DNA of 64,000 bases, taken from positions 62,001 to 126,000 of the forward strand of contig NZ_NBVR01000024.1 in assembly GCF_002607735.1 (NCBI RefSeq). The letters run 5' to 3'. Of this stretch, positions 20,642 to 31,100 are shown piece after piece. The notes under the pieces were generated by a model. That model was not told where the DNA came from. It saw only the letters and a list, made by a program, of their open reading frames with translations, and searched no databases. The translations under genes were made by a program, and so were the position numbers. This DNA comes from Proteus alimentorum. GTDB lineage: Bacteria; Pseudomonadota; Gammaproteobacteria; Enterobacterales; Enterobacteriaceae. Every line of letters starts with the position of its first letter. Positions within the stretch are counted from its first letter, which is position 1.

Positions 20642-21298
20642 CAGTTAACCAAACAAGTAGGACAGGGTGATAGTCAGATCTCTATATTGCAGGGTGTTGA
20701 GTTAGTTGTCGAGCCTGCACAAACAATTGCGTTAATTGGTGAGTCAGGATCGGGTAAATCGACTTTGCTAGGGATCATTGCTGGATTAGATGATGGCAGC
20801 TCTGGCAGTGTGCATTTAATGGGAGAAGATCTCACAAAAATGAATGAAGAAGAACGTGCCAAGTTGCGAGCTCAGCATGTTGGATTTGTTTTTCAATCAT
20901 TTATGTTGATCCCAACATTGAATGCGCTCGAAAATGTGCAGTTGCCCGCATTATTAAAAGGCGAGTCAGAAAAGCAGAGTCATGCGCGTGCAGTTGATTT
21001 ACTTAAGCTGTTAGGATTAGGCGAACGTTTATACCATATGCCAGCACAACTTTCTGGCGGTGAGCAACAACGTGTTGCATTAGCAAGAGCATTTTGTACT
21101 CAGCCAGCCATTCTTTTTGCTGATGAGCCAACAGGGAATCTAGACCGTAAAACAGGCGATAAAATTGCTGACTTGTTGTTCTCTCTTAACCGAGATAATG
21201 CAACAACCTTGATTTTAGTGACTCATGACAACGAGTTGGCTGCTCGTTGCCAAAGACGATTACGATTAGTAGATGGACAGCTTAAGGAGGAGTCATGA
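20612..21298 (+). CDS. ybbA: YbbA, ABC transporter ATPase
   Basis: Cytosolic ATPase of the LolD/MacB class, partner of the YbbP permease. The 228 residues contain Walker A GESGSGKST (about 43-51), signature LSGGEQQRVALARA (about 147) and Walker B ILFADEPTG (about 168), with the switch His in LVTHD. It overlaps ybbP by 4 bp (ATGA), so the two are translationally coupled. The transported substrate is not established; the TesA linkage suggests a link with lipids or esters. Confidence 0.95.
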   Translation: MSTEKVLEVHQLTKQVGQGDSQISILQGVELVVEPAQTIALIGESGSGKSTLLGIIAGLDDGSSGSVHLMGEDLTKMNEEERAKLRAQHVGFVFQSFMLIPTLNALENVQLPALLKGESEKQSHARAVDLLKLLGLGERLYHMPAQLSGGEQQRVALARAFCTQPAILFADEPTGNLDRKTGDKIADLLFSLNRDNATTLILVTHDNELAARCQRRLRLVDGQLKEES

Positions 21299-23736
21299 TT
21301 TGGCGTTGGTTTTGGCGTGAATGGCGCTCTCCCTCACTATTAATTGTTTGGCTTTCTTTAGCGCTTGCGGTTGCTTGTGTGCTGGCTTTAGGGCGTATAG
21401 GTGATCGCATTGATAAAAGCATTTATGCTCAAAGTCGTGATTTAATTGCTGGCGATTTAGTCTTACGTGCATCTTATCCCGTTGATGAAAACTGGCTTAC
21501 AGAGGCGAAGAAAGATGGGTTAACTCTCAGTCGCCAAATGCAATTTACCACGATGTCTTATGCTCCAGAAGGCGATATACCTCAGCTTGCATTGGTGAAA
21601 GCGGCAGATAAATTATATCCACTGTATGGCGAGTTAGAAACAGAGCCTGCAGGGCTAAAACCTGAAAAAGGCACTGCGCTTGTTGGTGCCAGATTACTTG
21701 AATTACTTGATATAAAAGTCGGTGATAAAATTGATGTAGGCGATGCCTCATTTACGATTAGTGGTGTATTAATTCAAGAGCCAGACAGCGGGTTTAATCC
21801 TTTTCAAATCGCCCCCCGTATTTTAATTAGTCTTGATGATGTTGAAGCAACTGGAGCAGTGCAACCCGGAAGTCGCCTGACTTATCGCTATATGTTTGCA
21901 GGTAGTGAATCCGTCATTGATAGCTATCAGCAACGCTTCGACCCACTCTTAAAACCCGATCAACGTTGGAATAGTTTAAAACAAGATAGTGGCGCGCTTT
22001 CACAATCCATGGAGCGTGCGAAAAACTTTCTTTTGCTTTCCGCACTATTAACGCTATTGCTTGCTATATCGGCAGTTGCCGTTTCCATGGCTCATTATTG
22101 TCGTAGTCGTCATACCTTAATTGCAGTATTAAAAACGCTAGGTGCAGATAAACGTGCATTAAGAAAGTGGATCGTTGGGCAATGGGGAGTGATCCTCATT
22201 GGTGCTATTGTTGTTGGTTCATTAGTAGGGCTTGTTTTTGAGGCAATACTGCTACAAATTTTAGCGCCAGTCTTACCTAAAAGTTTGCCTGAAGCGAGCT
22301 TTTTGCCATGGATATGGTCTGTGGGCTCTTTACTGTTAATTGCTTTATTAACAGGATTAAGGCCTTACTATCAATTAATGGCAACACAACCTTCGCGAGT
22401 ATTAAGAAGTGATACTACGGCACCTATATGGCCTCTTCGTTATTATTTACCGATAGTGGGTTTAATTATTGTCGGTGCTTTAACGCTTTTTGCAGGAACA
22501 GGCGTCTTACTCTGGTCAATTTTATTTGGTGTTGTTGTTATTGCTTTTTTACTTGGAATAATTGGCTGGTTAGGATTATGGGTATTAAAGCAGTTTAAAT
22601 TTCGCCAACTCAGTGCGCGTTTAGCCGTAACTCGCTTATTGCGACAACCTTTTCAAACGATGACTCAGCTTGCCGCATTTGCACTTTCATTTATGTTGTT
22701 AACGCTTTTAGTCCTTATTCAAGGTGATTTACTTGAAAAATGGCAAAAGCAGTTACCAGAAGAGAGTCCTAACTATTTTCTAATCAATATGTCTGCACCT
22801 CAAGTTCAAGAAATTAATACTTTATTGGCACAATATAAGGTTGAACCTACGGATGCATTCCCAGTGGTATTAGCGCGCTTAACACAGATTAATGAGCATA
22901 ATGCCAAAGAGTGGGCAGATAAACGTGATGCAGGCAATAACACGGTTCGCCGAGAGCTTAACTTAACGTGGCACAGTGAATTACCTAAAGATAACGTCAT
23001 TGTTGAAGGAACTTGGCCACCTGTCGGTAATGGTGTTTCTCTTGATCAAGGCGTTGCAAAACAACTCGAAATAAAATTGGGTGATGAATTAACCTTTGTC
23101 GGTGATACTCGTGAATTTAAGTCCATTGTGACGAGTATTCGTCATGTTGATTGGGAAAATATGCGTCCTAATTTCTTCTTTATCTTCTCTGAAGAAGGAT
23201 TAAGTAATCAGCCAGAAAAATGGATGAGTAGCTTTTATTACAATGGCGAGGGCGCGTTAATTACGGCACTTAATCGACAATTTCCAACTGTGAGTGTGCT
23301 AGATACAGGTGCATTAATTCAGCAAGTTCAACAAATCTTACAGCAAGTCAGTCGAGCATTAGAGATTATGGTTGGATTAGTCATGATCTGTGGTGCGTTA
23401 TTGTTAGTTGCTCAAATTCAGGTAGGAATGACACAACGACGTATTGAGCTGGTGGTGTATCGAACATTAGGCGCAGGTAAATCATTATTAAGACGGACTC
23501 TTTGGGCTGAATTTGCATTATTAGGTTTAATGGCGGGATTTGCTGCGGCGATTGGTGCTGAAGTCGCATTAAGCCTATTACAAATATCGGTGTTTAATTT
23601 CCCTTGGCAACCACAATGGGGAATGTGGATCACTGTACCTATTGTTGCGGCATTATTACTTTCATTATGTGGCAGTATTTTGGGTGTTAGGCTGTTGCAA
23701 GATAAAGGGCAATATCGACGAATTCAAGGCGAATAG
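21295..23736 (+). CDS. ybbP: YbbP, FtsX-like ABC permease
   Basis: Large inner-membrane permease of the FtsX/MacB type, 813 residues (E. coli 804). It has an N-terminal helix (LLIVWLSLALAVACVLALG), a periplasmic region, helices at about 240-450 in two FtsX units, a second periplasmic domain (about 480-680) and three C-terminal helices (ALEIMVGLVMICGALLLVAQIQVGM, then LLGLMAGFAAAIGAEVAL). This type works mechanically across the envelope rather than as a channel. It is coupled to ybbA and ends at a hairpin terminator. Confidence 0.94.
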   Translation: MIWRWFWREWRSPSLLIVWLSLALAVACVLALGRIGDRIDKSIYAQSRDLIAGDLVLRASYPVDENWLTEAKKDGLTLSRQMQFTTMSYAPEGDIPQLALVKAADKLYPLYGELETEPAGLKPEKGTALVGARLLELLDIKVGDKIDVGDASFTISGVLIQEPDSGFNPFQIAPRILISLDDVEATGAVQPGSRLTYRYMFAGSESVIDSYQQRFDPLLKPDQRWNSLKQDSGALSQSMERAKNFLLLSALLTLLLAISAVAVSMAHYCRSRHTLIAVLKTLGADKRALRKWIVGQWGVILIGAIVVGSLVGLVFEAILLQILAPVLPKSLPEASFLPWIWSVGSLLLIALLTGLRPYYQLMATQPSRVLRSDTTAPIWPLRYYLPIVGLIIVGALTLFAGTGVLLWSILFGVVVIAFLLGIIGWLGLWVLKQFKFRQLSARLAVTRLLRQPFQTMTQLAAFALSFMLLTLLVLIQGDLLEKWQKQLPEESPNYFLINMSAPQVQEINTLLAQYKVEPTDAFPVVLARLTQINEHNAKEWADKRDAGNNTVRRELNLTWHSELPKDNVIVEGTWPPVGNGVSLDQGVAKQLEIKLGDELTFVGDTREFKSIVTSIRHVDWENMRPNFFFIFSEEGLSNQPEKWMSSFYYNGEGALITALNRQFPTVSVLDTGALIQQVQQILQQVSRALEIMVGLVMICGALLLVAQIQVGMTQRRIELVVYRTLGAGKSLLRRTLWAEFALLGLMAGFAAAIGAEVALSLLQISVFNFPWQPQWGMWITVPIVAALLLSLCGSILGVRLLQDKGQYRRIQGE

Positions 23737-23772
23737 TTGAAATAAAATAAGGCTTATAAACGAAGTTAAATA

Positions 23773-23814
23773 AAATGCTGATGTCAGTTCAATTAAACAT
23801 CAGCATTTTTTTAT
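23773..23814. terminator. Terminator between ybbP and speF
   Basis: 12-bp arms (aaatgctgatgt/acatcagcattt) with a T run on the plus strand; the minus-strand flank TTTTATTT may serve the convergent speF. Confidence 0.88.
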
Positions 23815-23831
23815 GGGGAAAGATGAGACTA

Positions 23832-25994
23832 TTATTCTTTTATAACATAAGCATAAATTTGCTTACTGCCATCATGTTCATCACAAATATAAACCCCTTG
23901 AAGTTCAGTTGAAAAGCCTGGAAGTTGATTAATAGTGACTTCAAGCGCCTGAAAATAACGTAAAACAGCACCACCCCAAACTTCACCGGGTACAGCACAT
24001 AAAACACCCGGCGGATAAGGTAAAGCACCTTCAGCTGCAATTCGGCCAGCTAATTTATTTAAAGGTAAAAATTCAACATTACCACGAACAAACTCAATAT
24101 TAGCTTGTTGCGGACTTAGTGCTCGCTTAGGAAAATGACTTTTTCTAAACATTTGTTTTTGCAGTAACTTGATATTGTATGTGACACAAATATCATGCAT
24201 TTCCTGACAGAGTTGACGCAATGTGTAACTCTGATAACGAGATGGATAGCGACGATAAATAGAAGGTAATATTTGTTCTAATGGCACATCTTCAACTAAG
24301 TACTTTTCAAATTGAACAATCAAAGAGATTAAGCGATCAAACTTTGCTTGATGCTCGGCGGGAGTTAGCAAAAATAAGATTGAATTGAGATCACTTTTTT
24401 CAGGGATAACACCATGTTCACGTAGATAATTTGCCAAAATAGATGCAGGCACACCAAAAGATCCATATTCCCCTGTATGAGGATCGATCCCCGGCGTTGT
24501 AAGCATTAATTTGCAAGGATCAACAAAGTATTGATTGGTGGCGTAACCTTCAAATGAGTGCCAATTATCATTAGGAATAAAATTGAAAAAACGCTGATCG
24601 TGAGCGATTTCATCCGTGTCGTGATCTTGCCAAGCAAGTCCATCAACGACTTCAGGGATAAATGGCTTAATAAACTGGCATTGCGTTAGTAATGATTTAC
24701 GGGCTTCAATACCTTGCTTTACGCAACTCATCCACATTGCTTCACCACTTTTGCCAGAATGCATTTTGGCATTGACATCAAGAGCCGCAAAAAGGGGATA
24801 AAATGGGCTGGTGGATGCATGCATCATAAAAGCATTATTCATACGTTTATGATTAACATAACGTGATTGCCCTTTAAGGTGAGCATCTTTTTTATGTATC
24901 TGTGAGGTTTGTGAAAATCCCGCTAATTGCTTATGAACGGATTGAGTAACGAGAATACCAGGATCATCTTCATTAAGCGTTAGTAACAAAGGCGAACACT
25001 GTTTCATCATTGGAATGAATTGTTCATAACCCACCCATGCAGAATCAAATAAAATGTAATCACAAAGATGACCAATTTTATCGACCACTTGCCTTGCGTT
25101 GTAAATTGTACCGTCATAAGTGCCTAGCTGAATAACAGCTAAACGAAAAGGGCGTTTATCAAATTGGCGTTCTGGTGTAATTTCTGCAATTTGTTGGCGT
25201 AAATAGCGCTCTTCAAAGCAATGAGCATCAATACCACCAATAAAACCAAAGGGATTGCGAGCTGTTTCTAAATAAATAGGTGTTGCTCCTGCTTGAATTA
25301 GCGCACCATGATGATTGGATTTATGGTTATTTCTATCAAATAACACTAAATCATTTGGCGCTAATAAGGCATTTAAGGCAACTTTATTAGAAGAGGATGT
25401 TCCATTTAAAACAAAATAGGTTTTATCGGCATTAAACACTTGCGCTGCAAAAGTTTGGGCATCATAAGGCGCACCTTCATGAATAAGCAAATCACCCATT
25501 TCCACATCAGCATTACAGAGATCCGCTCGAAATAGATTCGCACCAAAATATTGATAAAATTGTTCGCCGGCAGGATGACGACGGAAAAACTCCCCACCTT
25601 GATGTCCAGGGCAATCAAAAGCGACGTTCTTTTCGGCAACATAATTCACTAAGCGTGAAAAAAAGGGTGTGGTCAGACTCTCTTCATATTGCTGTGCCGC
25701 TTTATTAATTAACGTACTATTTTTTTGATGTGCATTTTTGTCTGTAATTACAATCCCTGAAACCTGATTAAGCAATTCAGCACTGATTGCATCATTGAGA
25801 TCAACAGCAATAAATACGGGTAGTTGAAAGCCTGTTTGATGAATGCGATCTAATTCGCCAGACTCAATATCTGATAATGACAACACGACTGCTGATACTT
25901 GCGTTAAATTTGCATCAACAATATCAACAATCGGACGTTCACAATAAAAATAGTGTGAAAGAGTCGGGTGACACGCCAACTTCATTTTTTTCAT
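23832..25994 (-). CDS. speF: Ornithine decarboxylase, inducible type
   Basis: PLP enzyme that decarboxylates ornithine to putrescine. The sequence follows SpeF more closely than SpeC (FDCPGHQGGEFFRRHPAG, LNGTSSSNK, EARNP-type blocks). The PLP lysine is in QSVHKQLAGFSQTSQIHKKD. The frame is open to a TTG at 26075, but the ATG at 25994 begins KKMKLA like the E. coli start, giving 720 residues; neither has a strong ribosome site. The usual partner potE (putrescine/ornithine antiporter) is not next to it. A 36-codon upstream ORF ends on the start codon (see that entry). Confidence 0.93.
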   Translation of the reverse strand: MKKMKLACHPTLSHYFYCERPIVDIVDANLTQVSAVVLSLSDIESGELDRIHQTGFQLPVFIAVDLNDAISAELLNQVSGIVITDKNAHQKNSTLINKAAQQYEESLTTPFFSRLVNYVAEKNVAFDCPGHQGGEFFRRHPAGEQFYQYFGANLFRADLCNADVEMGDLLIHEGAPYDAQTFAAQVFNADKTYFVLNGTSSSNKVALNALLAPNDLVLFDRNNHKSNHHGALIQAGATPIYLETARNPFGFIGGIDAHCFEERYLRQQIAEITPERQFDKRPFRLAVIQLGTYDGTIYNARQVVDKIGHLCDYILFDSAWVGYEQFIPMMKQCSPLLLTLNEDDPGILVTQSVHKQLAGFSQTSQIHKKDAHLKGQSRYVNHKRMNNAFMMHASTSPFYPLFAALDVNAKMHSGKSGEAMWMSCVKQGIEARKSLLTQCQFIKPFIPEVVDGLAWQDHDTDEIAHDQRFFNFIPNDNWHSFEGYATNQYFVDPCKLMLTTPGIDPHTGEYGSFGVPASILANYLREHGVIPEKSDLNSILFLLTPAEHQAKFDRLISLIVQFEKYLVEDVPLEQILPSIYRRYPSRYQSYTLRQLCQEMHDICVTYNIKLLQKQMFRKSHFPKRALSPQQANIEFVRGNVEFLPLNKLAGRIAAEGALPYPPGVLCAVPGEVWGGAVLRYFQALEVTINQLPGFSTELQGVYICDEHDGSKQIYAYVIKE

Positions 25995-26104
25995 TATACT
26001 CGCGTTTTTATCAATAAAAGAATTGGCGAACAATATACTTGGTTGTGAATGCGATTGAAATAAATTAAAAGACAATCAAGGTTATTTATGCGTTTTAAAT
26101 GCAT
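25994..26104 (-). CDS. Possible leader ORF of speF
   Basis: A 36-codon ORF on the minus strand starts ATG CAT TTA and its TAA shares the A of the speF ATG (TAATG), which would couple translation. In E. coli and Salmonella speF is controlled by a leader peptide, SpeFL, that senses ornithine. This ORF does not show the SpeFL end (NSFDFHFFNAR) and has no good ribosome site, so it may be chance. Confidence 0.3.
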   Translation of the reverse strand: MHLKRINNLDCLLIYFNRIHNQVYCSPILLLIKTRV

Positions 26105-26130
26105 AAAACACCATTTTAATGCGTGGGTTA

Positions 26131-26164
26131 ATGGATAAGTCTATGAGGAAATAAACTTATCCAT
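26131..26164. terminator. Inverted repeat after ynaI
   Basis: Perfect 10-bp arms (atggataagt/acttatccat) with a 14-base loop. It begins 6 bp past the ynaI stop. No T tract follows on the minus strand, so it may be a weak terminator or part of the speF leader region. Confidence 0.45.
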
Positions 26165-26170
26165 TTTCTA

Positions 26171-27196
26171 TTATTGTGTAATTGGAGAAGGTTTTTCGAT
26201 ATAGATCGTTTGAGATGGAAACGCAAAATCAGCACCATGTTTATGCACAATCTCAATCATCTTTAAATAGACTTCTTGTTGAGCTTCAAGCCACTGTGCC
26301 CATACTGTTGTTTTCGTAAAACAATACACCATGATATTGAGTGAAGAGTCTGCAAATTGATTAAAATAGACTAATAATGTTTGTTGTGTATCGATTTTGT
26401 CATTTTGCATTAGCATGGTACGAATATCTTCAACGATAACACCAATTTTATCTGAATCTTCATAACGTAAGCCAATTTCAGTTTGGATCCGTCTATTCGT
26501 CATTCTTCCCGGATTTTCCACGCTAATTGAGGAAAAAATGGAGTTAGGAATATAAAGTGGTCGATGATCAAACGTAATAATTTTGGTAATACGCCAGCCA
26601 ATTTCGACAACGGTGCCTTCAATATTACGGTCGGGAGAACGTACCCAATCACCAATATTAAAAGGACGATCGAAATAGAGCATGACACCAGAGAAAAGAT
26701 TGCTTAATACATCTTTACTTGCCATGCCAATGGCAATACCACCTAATCCTCCAAATGTCATTAAGCCGGATAAGCTCATACCAAAATGCTCACCAAACAA
26801 TAAAATGATAATGACAAATAAAGTGATTTTGAATATGCGAGAAATAATACGAGCAGAAGTAGGATCACTGCCCTTTTTAATTTGCGCTTTTTCTAGTCGG
26901 TTAATCAGTAAGAAAACTTTTCTCATTAAGATTAATGCAATGCCGACATAGGTGAAGAAATTAATCATCCTAAATGAGATAAAATGGAGATTAAAATCGA
27001 CCACAGCCATTTCACAATATTGGCTTAAAATAAACACTAAACTACAAAGCAAGATAGCTTGGCTGATATGAATAATAATATTTCTGCGCCGTTTTTTCTT
27101 TTTGTCATGAAAAAGAGATACGATGACAAAACCCACAAAACAGGCTAAAGCAATGCCAACACCTATTGAGTATTTTATTATTAATGCATCATTCAT
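26171..27196 (-). CDS. ynaI: YnaI-type MscS-family mechanosensitive channel
   Basis: Inner-membrane small-conductance channel that opens on membrane tension during hypo-osmotic shock. The 341 residues align with E. coli YnaI (343) throughout: five predicted helices in 1-190, including the pore helix [26 protein letters not shown], then the cytosolic cage with [22 protein letters not shown] and [12 protein letters not shown]. coli ynaI lies elsewhere in the chromosome, so the gene has a different setting here, upstream of speF. Confidence 0.92.
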   Translation of the reverse strand: MNDALIIKYSIGVGIALACFVGFVIVSLFHDKKKKRRRNIIIHISQAILLCSLVFILSQYCEMAVVDFNLHFISFRMINFFTYVGIALILMRKVFLLINRLEKAQIKKGSDPTSARIISRIFKITLFVIIILLFGEHFGMSLSGLMTFGGLGGIAIGMASKDVLSNLFSGVMLYFDRPFNIGDWVRSPDRNIEGTVVEIGWRITKIITFDHRPLYIPNSIFSSISVENPGRMTNRRIQTEIGLRYEDSDKIGVIVEDIRTMLMQNDKIDTQQTLLVYFNQFADSSLNIMVYCFTKTTVWAQWLEAQQEVYLKMIEIVHKHGADFAFPSQTIYIEKPSPITQ

Positions 27197-27263
27197 CAGC
27201 TTAACGTCTCCTTAGAAAATGCGTTTTTATAATACGAAGCTCGCTATCTTGCTTATAAAATGG

Positions 27264-28523
27264 TTATTTTTCCTGTTCACTTGCGTGCTGGAATTTAGGA
27301 TAAACCGGTGGTTTCATAAATAGAGTGACTGCTAAAATCAGTAAAACAGGTAGGGTTAAAATCAAGAATGCAGGTGTAAAACTACCTGAAATATCTTTGA
27401 TTGCCCCAGCAAAGAATGGTGCTAAACAAGCCAGTGTTGAAATTAAATTCATCACTGAAAATAGCTCAAGGTAAGGGGAGCGACCAAAATAGTTAGCAAG
27501 CAATATACTAGATGCTAAGAACGTCATGCCATAACCGATACCGACACAAACCGTAAATAAGATCAGATAAACCCAAGAATTAGCCATACTTAGCGCGAGC
27601 AACCCAATGATAATAATACTTAAGCTTGCGATAAGTAATTTTTTAGGTTCTAACCATTCACCAATCGCTCCACCAGCTAAGCGCGAGAAAGCATTGATAA
27701 ATGCCATACTACTTAATAGTGTTGCGGCGATAGTTTCACCAAAACCATTTTCAATAATATGGGCAACAGCAAAGCTATTAACCGTGATCCCACACCATAA
27801 AAAGGCCGTATAAGTCGCAGCAATAACATAAAATTGCCATGTTCTTAAAGCATGACGAGCTGTCCAAATTTCTTTTGTTTGATAAATACGTTTTGTGGTT
27901 TGAAGTTGGCTAATTTTTTTTGCGTGTTCTTGCTCTTTACTACCTTCACGTAAAAATAAAATGGTGAGAAGAGTAACGACTGTGAGTGTGATCGCTGAAA
28001 TAAGCCAGTGCATTCGCCATGTATGCCATAAATGGGTTGCTAAAAAGTAGATCCAAGGCCCAGCAACGCCCCCTAATCCACCAATGGTAAAATAGACACC
28101 AAAGGCAAAGGACTGTTTTTCAAATAAGCGGGAAATAACATAAGTACCGGGTACGGTAGCCAATAGCGTAAAGCCTATACCTAACAGTGCAGTACCCAGA
28201 AAATAACGTGCAATGGTGTATGTCTCATAAAGAAAATAGAAACCACTGACAAAAATGATCAATCCAATCAGTAGTGTAAGACGAACACTTAATTTACGGA
28301 TCAGTAATGTAGGTAAAAAACTCGCAAGACCGCAGGTTAATCCTAATAACGTAAAGCCTAGACCTGCTTGAGTCCAGTTCCACTCTAGCTCGTTTATCAT
28401 ACTAGGAAGAACAACACCTAAAGAAGTAAATGTGGTTGCGGTAGCTAAAAAATACACAAAGCCCAATAATATCAGCATACTCCACTGATAAACGGGCCCA
28501 AAAACCTGTTGCGTGACTTGCAT
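27264..28523 (-). CDS. Major facilitator superfamily transporter, substrate unknown
   Basis: Inner-membrane MFS carrier of 419 residues with about 12 hydrophobic segments in two halves joined by a basic cytosolic loop (about 190-220, KEQEHAKKISQLQTTKRIYQ). The N-half shows the loop 2-3 region LPTLLIRKLSVRLTLLIG, a loose form of the MFS motif A. I do not recognise the subfamily. It starts 124 bp downstream of purK and ends before ynaI. Confidence 0.85.
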   Translation of the reverse strand: MQVTQQVFGPVYQWSMLILLGFVYFLATATTFTSLGVVLPSMINELEWNWTQAGLGFTLLGLTCGLASFLPTLLIRKLSVRLTLLIGLIIFVSGFYFLYETYTIARYFLGTALLGIGFTLLATVPGTYVISRLFEKQSFAFGVYFTIGGLGGVAGPWIYFLATHLWHTWRMHWLISAITLTVVTLLTILFLREGSKEQEHAKKISQLQTTKRIYQTKEIWTARHALRTWQFYVIAATYTAFLWCGITVNSFAVAHIIENGFGETIAATLLSSMAFINAFSRLAGGAIGEWLEPKKLLIASLSIIIIGLLALSMANSWVYLILFTVCVGIGYGMTFLASSILLANYFGRSPYLELFSVMNLISTLACLAPFFAGAIKDISGSFTPAFLILTLPVLLILAVTLFMKPPVYPKFQHASEQEK

Positions 28524-28578
28524 CCTGACTCCAGAAAATGGGTGCAGTAACCTGAATAATCAGGAGAAAATAGCGAAT

Positions 28579-28605
28579 AACAGACCTCTTTATCTGAGGT
28601 CTGTT
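28579..28605 (-). terminator. Hairpin after purK
   Basis: 10-bp arms (aacagacctc/gaggtctgtt) with a 7-base loop lie 42 bp past purK. The downstream minus-strand T content is low, so it may act only partly. Confidence 0.5.
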
Positions 28606-28646
28606 CGTTTAAAGGCTATTATTCTCTAACTTTATGAGTCGGACTG

Positions 28647-29714
28647 CTAGCTTAATTTTTCTAAAGCCCATTTGATAGGGGTCTGATAGGCGTCATCAAG
28701 CATTAAGCTTAATGATTTGAGTGTCTCTTTCAGGGGGTGATTATCGCGATGAACAATATTGAGATGACCCACTTTGCGAACAGGGCGAACTTCTTTTTCA
28801 TACCAATGTAAATGAACTAATGGCAATGAAAGCCATTGAGGATTGACAGCAGTACCAATCAAATTAACCATTACTGCCGGTTGGCAAACCTCAGGTTTTG
28901 GCATAGGTAAATCTAAAATTGCACGTAGGTGTAATTCAAACTGGCTAATTGAGGCACCATTTTGTGTCCAATGGCCACTGTTATGAACACGAGGGGCTAA
29001 TTCATTGATAAGTAATTTATTACCAACAATAAAACACTCCATCGCCATTACACCAACATAATTGAGCTGATTAAGGATGGCGGTCAGCATTTTTTCTGCT
29101 GATTGTTGTAATTCTGACTCTGGGGTTGGCAATGCAACACTCATGCGTAAAATGCCATCTTGATGAAGATTGTGAGTTAAAGGGTAGAAAACACAGTTTC
29201 CGCCACTATCTCGTGCACCCACTAATGACACTTCACCTGAAAAAGGAATACCTTGCTCAACAATACATTCACCATAAATTTCGGCAGGCAATTGTTGTTC
29301 TTCACCGGGATGAATGCGCCATTGACCACGACCGTCATAACCCCCAACACGTCGCTTTACAATAATAAAATCACCCAGTTGAGCGAAGATATTAGGCCAT
29401 TGTGTTGGTGACGTTAATGGTTGCCAAGGTGCTGTTGCTAATCCCAGTTCATCGAGAAGTTGTTTTTGAGGCAATCTATCAGCAAGCAATGGAAAAATAT
29501 CACGGTTGACAAAGTTAGTATGACGTTCTAACTCTTTGGTGAGTGCAGTTTCAGGCCAGCGTTCAATTTCAGCTGTGATGATACTTTTTTGATAGGGGAC
29601 AGCTTCTGGTTCGGCATCTAATCCTACTGGATAAACCGCAATGCCTAAAGGCTCACCAGCTTGTCTTAGCATTCGCCCTAATTGACCATTTCCAAGAACA
29701 CAAACTGGCTTCAT
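28647..29714 (-). CDS. purK: PurK, N5-carboxyaminoimidazole ribonucleotide synthase
   Basis: ATP-grasp enzyme that converts AIR, bicarbonate and ATP to N5-CAIR in purine synthesis. It has 355 residues (E. coli 355). The N-terminal GNGQLGRML (about 8-16) and the ATP-grasp region with [14 protein letters not shown] and [13 protein letters not shown] are clear, as are the metal/ATP residues in [16 protein letters not shown]. The start overlaps the purE stop by 4 bp (ATGA), so the two are coupled. Confidence 0.97.
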   Translation of the reverse strand: MKPVCVLGNGQLGRMLRQAGEPLGIAVYPVGLDAEPEAVPYQKSIITAEIERWPETALTKELERHTNFVNRDIFPLLADRLPQKQLLDELGLATAPWQPLTSPTQWPNIFAQLGDFIIVKRRVGGYDGRGQWRIHPGEEQQLPAEIYGECIVEQGIPFSGEVSLVGARDSGGNCVFYPLTHNLHQDGILRMSVALPTPESELQQSAEKMLTAILNQLNYVGVMAMECFIVGNKLLINELAPRVHNSGHWTQNGASISQFELHLRAILDLPMPKPEVCQPAVMVNLIGTAVNPQWLSLPLVHLHWYEKEVRPVRKVGHLNIVHRDNHPLKETLKSLSLMLDDAYQTPIKWALEKLS

Positions 29715-30232
29715 AGTGCCTCCCTTGGATCCGGATGATTTAATACATCGTCAGTTTGTGCTGTGCGCCATGCTGTTAGTGCTTCAAAAATAGCAGGAGA
29801 GTGTAATGCTAAAATTTGGGCAGCTAATAAAGCAGCATTAGCGGCGCCTGCTTTACCAATCGCTAATGTTCCCACAGGAATACCTTTTGGCATTTGTACA
29901 ATAGAGTAAAGGCTATCGACACCGCTTAATGCTGCACTTTGAACAGGAACACCTAATACAGGAACGAGTGTTTTTGCTGCAAGCATACCCGGTAAATGGG
30001 CAGCACCGCCTGCTCCTGCAATAATGACATCAAAGCCATTACTTTTTGCCTGTTCTGCAAAGCTAAATAGCTTATCAGGGGTACGGTGTGCAGAGACAAT
30101 CTCAACATGATAAGGAAGTTGTAGTGCGTCTAGTACATCAGCAGCATGAGACATTGTTGCCCAGTCACTTTTAGAACCCATTACAATGGCGATACGAGCG
30201 AAGGCGGTATTTAGACCAACTTGAGAAGACAT
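29711..30232 (-). CDS. purE: PurE, N5-CAIR mutase
   Basis: Converts N5-CAIR to CAIR, the step after PurK. It has 173 residues (E. coli 169). The signature [10 protein letters not shown] (about 19), the active-site His in SAHRTP (about 46) and [11 protein letters not shown] (about 75) are present. It is the first gene of purEK, with a PurR operator 76 bp upstream. Confidence 0.97.
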   Translation of the reverse strand: MSSQVGLNTAFARIAIVMGSKSDWATMSHAADVLDALQLPYHVEIVSAHRTPDKLFSFAEQAKSNGFDVIIAGAGGAAHLPGMLAAKTLVPVLGVPVQSAALSGVDSLYSIVQMPKGIPVGTLAIGKAGAANAALLAAQILALHSPAIFEALTAWRTAQTDDVLNHPDPREAL

Positions 30233-30307
30233 TACTTAACTGCTCCTGTAAGCATAAACGGATATAGCCTAATAAACTGAGCATGATAGTATCACGCTAA
30301 TACGTAT

Positions 30308-30323
30308 AGGAAAACGTTTGCGT
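30308..30323 (-). promoter_or_regulatory. PurR operator of purEK
   Basis: The 16-bp sequence reads ACGCAAACGTTTTCCT on the minus strand, matching the PurR consensus ACGCAAACGTTTTCNT. PurR with hypoxanthine or guanine would repress purEK here. Confidence 0.9.
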
Positions 30324-30365
30324 AAAGAAAAAAATGGCTTTTATAGGGGAAATAAGCGGATCAAC

Positions 30366-31088
30366 TTAAAAGGGGAAATGGATCAGTTCTATTTTTTCAG
30401 CCGTCACTTTAAACATAGAACCTTCAGTATGCCAAGCACCTAATACACCACGATAATGTATTTTTCCTTCAATATCGACAGTATGAACTGCCGGACGGTG
30501 TGTATGGCCATGGATCATCCACTGTGTATTGAATTTCTTAAAAGTATCAATCACAGCTTGTGGATTAACATCCATTATCTCATCAGATTTATATTGATTT
30601 TCGTGCTGGCTGCGTGAGCGCATTTTGTCGGCGATACGCAGTCGAATAAAGAGAGGCAGTAGTAAAAATAAGCGCTGAATAAATTTATTATGTACTTTTT
30701 TACGGTAACGTTGATACGCTTCATCATCCGTACAAAGTGTATCACCATGCAAAATTAAGATGCGGTTGTTTTCAATTTCAAGCACTTTTTCTTGTGAAAG
30801 TAAGGTGATCCCACTCTCTTTTGCAAAACGAGAGCCAATTAAAAAATCACGATTTCCATGAATAAAATAGCAAGGTACCCCTGCATTTTTTAGCGTCATC
30901 AGAGCTTGAGCAATCTGTTGATGTAAAGGATTGGGATCATCGTCACCTATCCAAAAATCAAAAAAATCACCTAAGATATAAAGTGCTTTTGCATGAATAG
31001 CTTGTTCTTTTAAAAAGCGAAGAAAACCGGCAGTGATTGCCGGTTCATGTTCACTTAAATGCAGGTCTGCAATAAAAAGCGTACACAT
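30366..31088 (-). CDS. lpxH: LpxH, UDP-2,3-diacylglucosamine pyrophosphatase
   Basis: Essential lipid A enzyme that cleaves UDP-2,3-diacylglucosamine to lipid X and UMP at the inner membrane. It has 240 residues (E. coli 240). It is a calcineurin-like phosphatase with Mn-binding motifs DLHLSEH (8), [11 protein letters not shown] (40), GNRDFLIG (79), HGDTLCTDD (114) and HGHTHRP (195). It lies 12 bp from ppiB on the same strand, the E. coli arrangement. Confidence 0.97.
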   Translation of the reverse strand: MCTLFIADLHLSEHEPAITAGFLRFLKEQAIHAKALYILGDFFDFWIGDDDPNPLHQQIAQALMTLKNAGVPCYFIHGNRDFLIGSRFAKESGITLLSQEKVLEIENNRILILHGDTLCTDDEAYQRYRKKVHNKFIQRLFLLLPLFIRLRIADKMRSRSQHENQYKSDEIMDVNPQAVIDTFKKFNTQWMIHGHTHRPAVHTVDIEGKIHYRGVLGAWHTEGSMFKVTAEKIELIHFPF

Positions 31089-31100
31089 AAAAAGTGATGC

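Noticed and set aside
25994-26075. TTG at 26075 as the speF start
   Set aside because: No ribosome site and the extra 27 residues have no counterpart in SpeF or SpeC; ATG at 25994 matches the known N-terminus.
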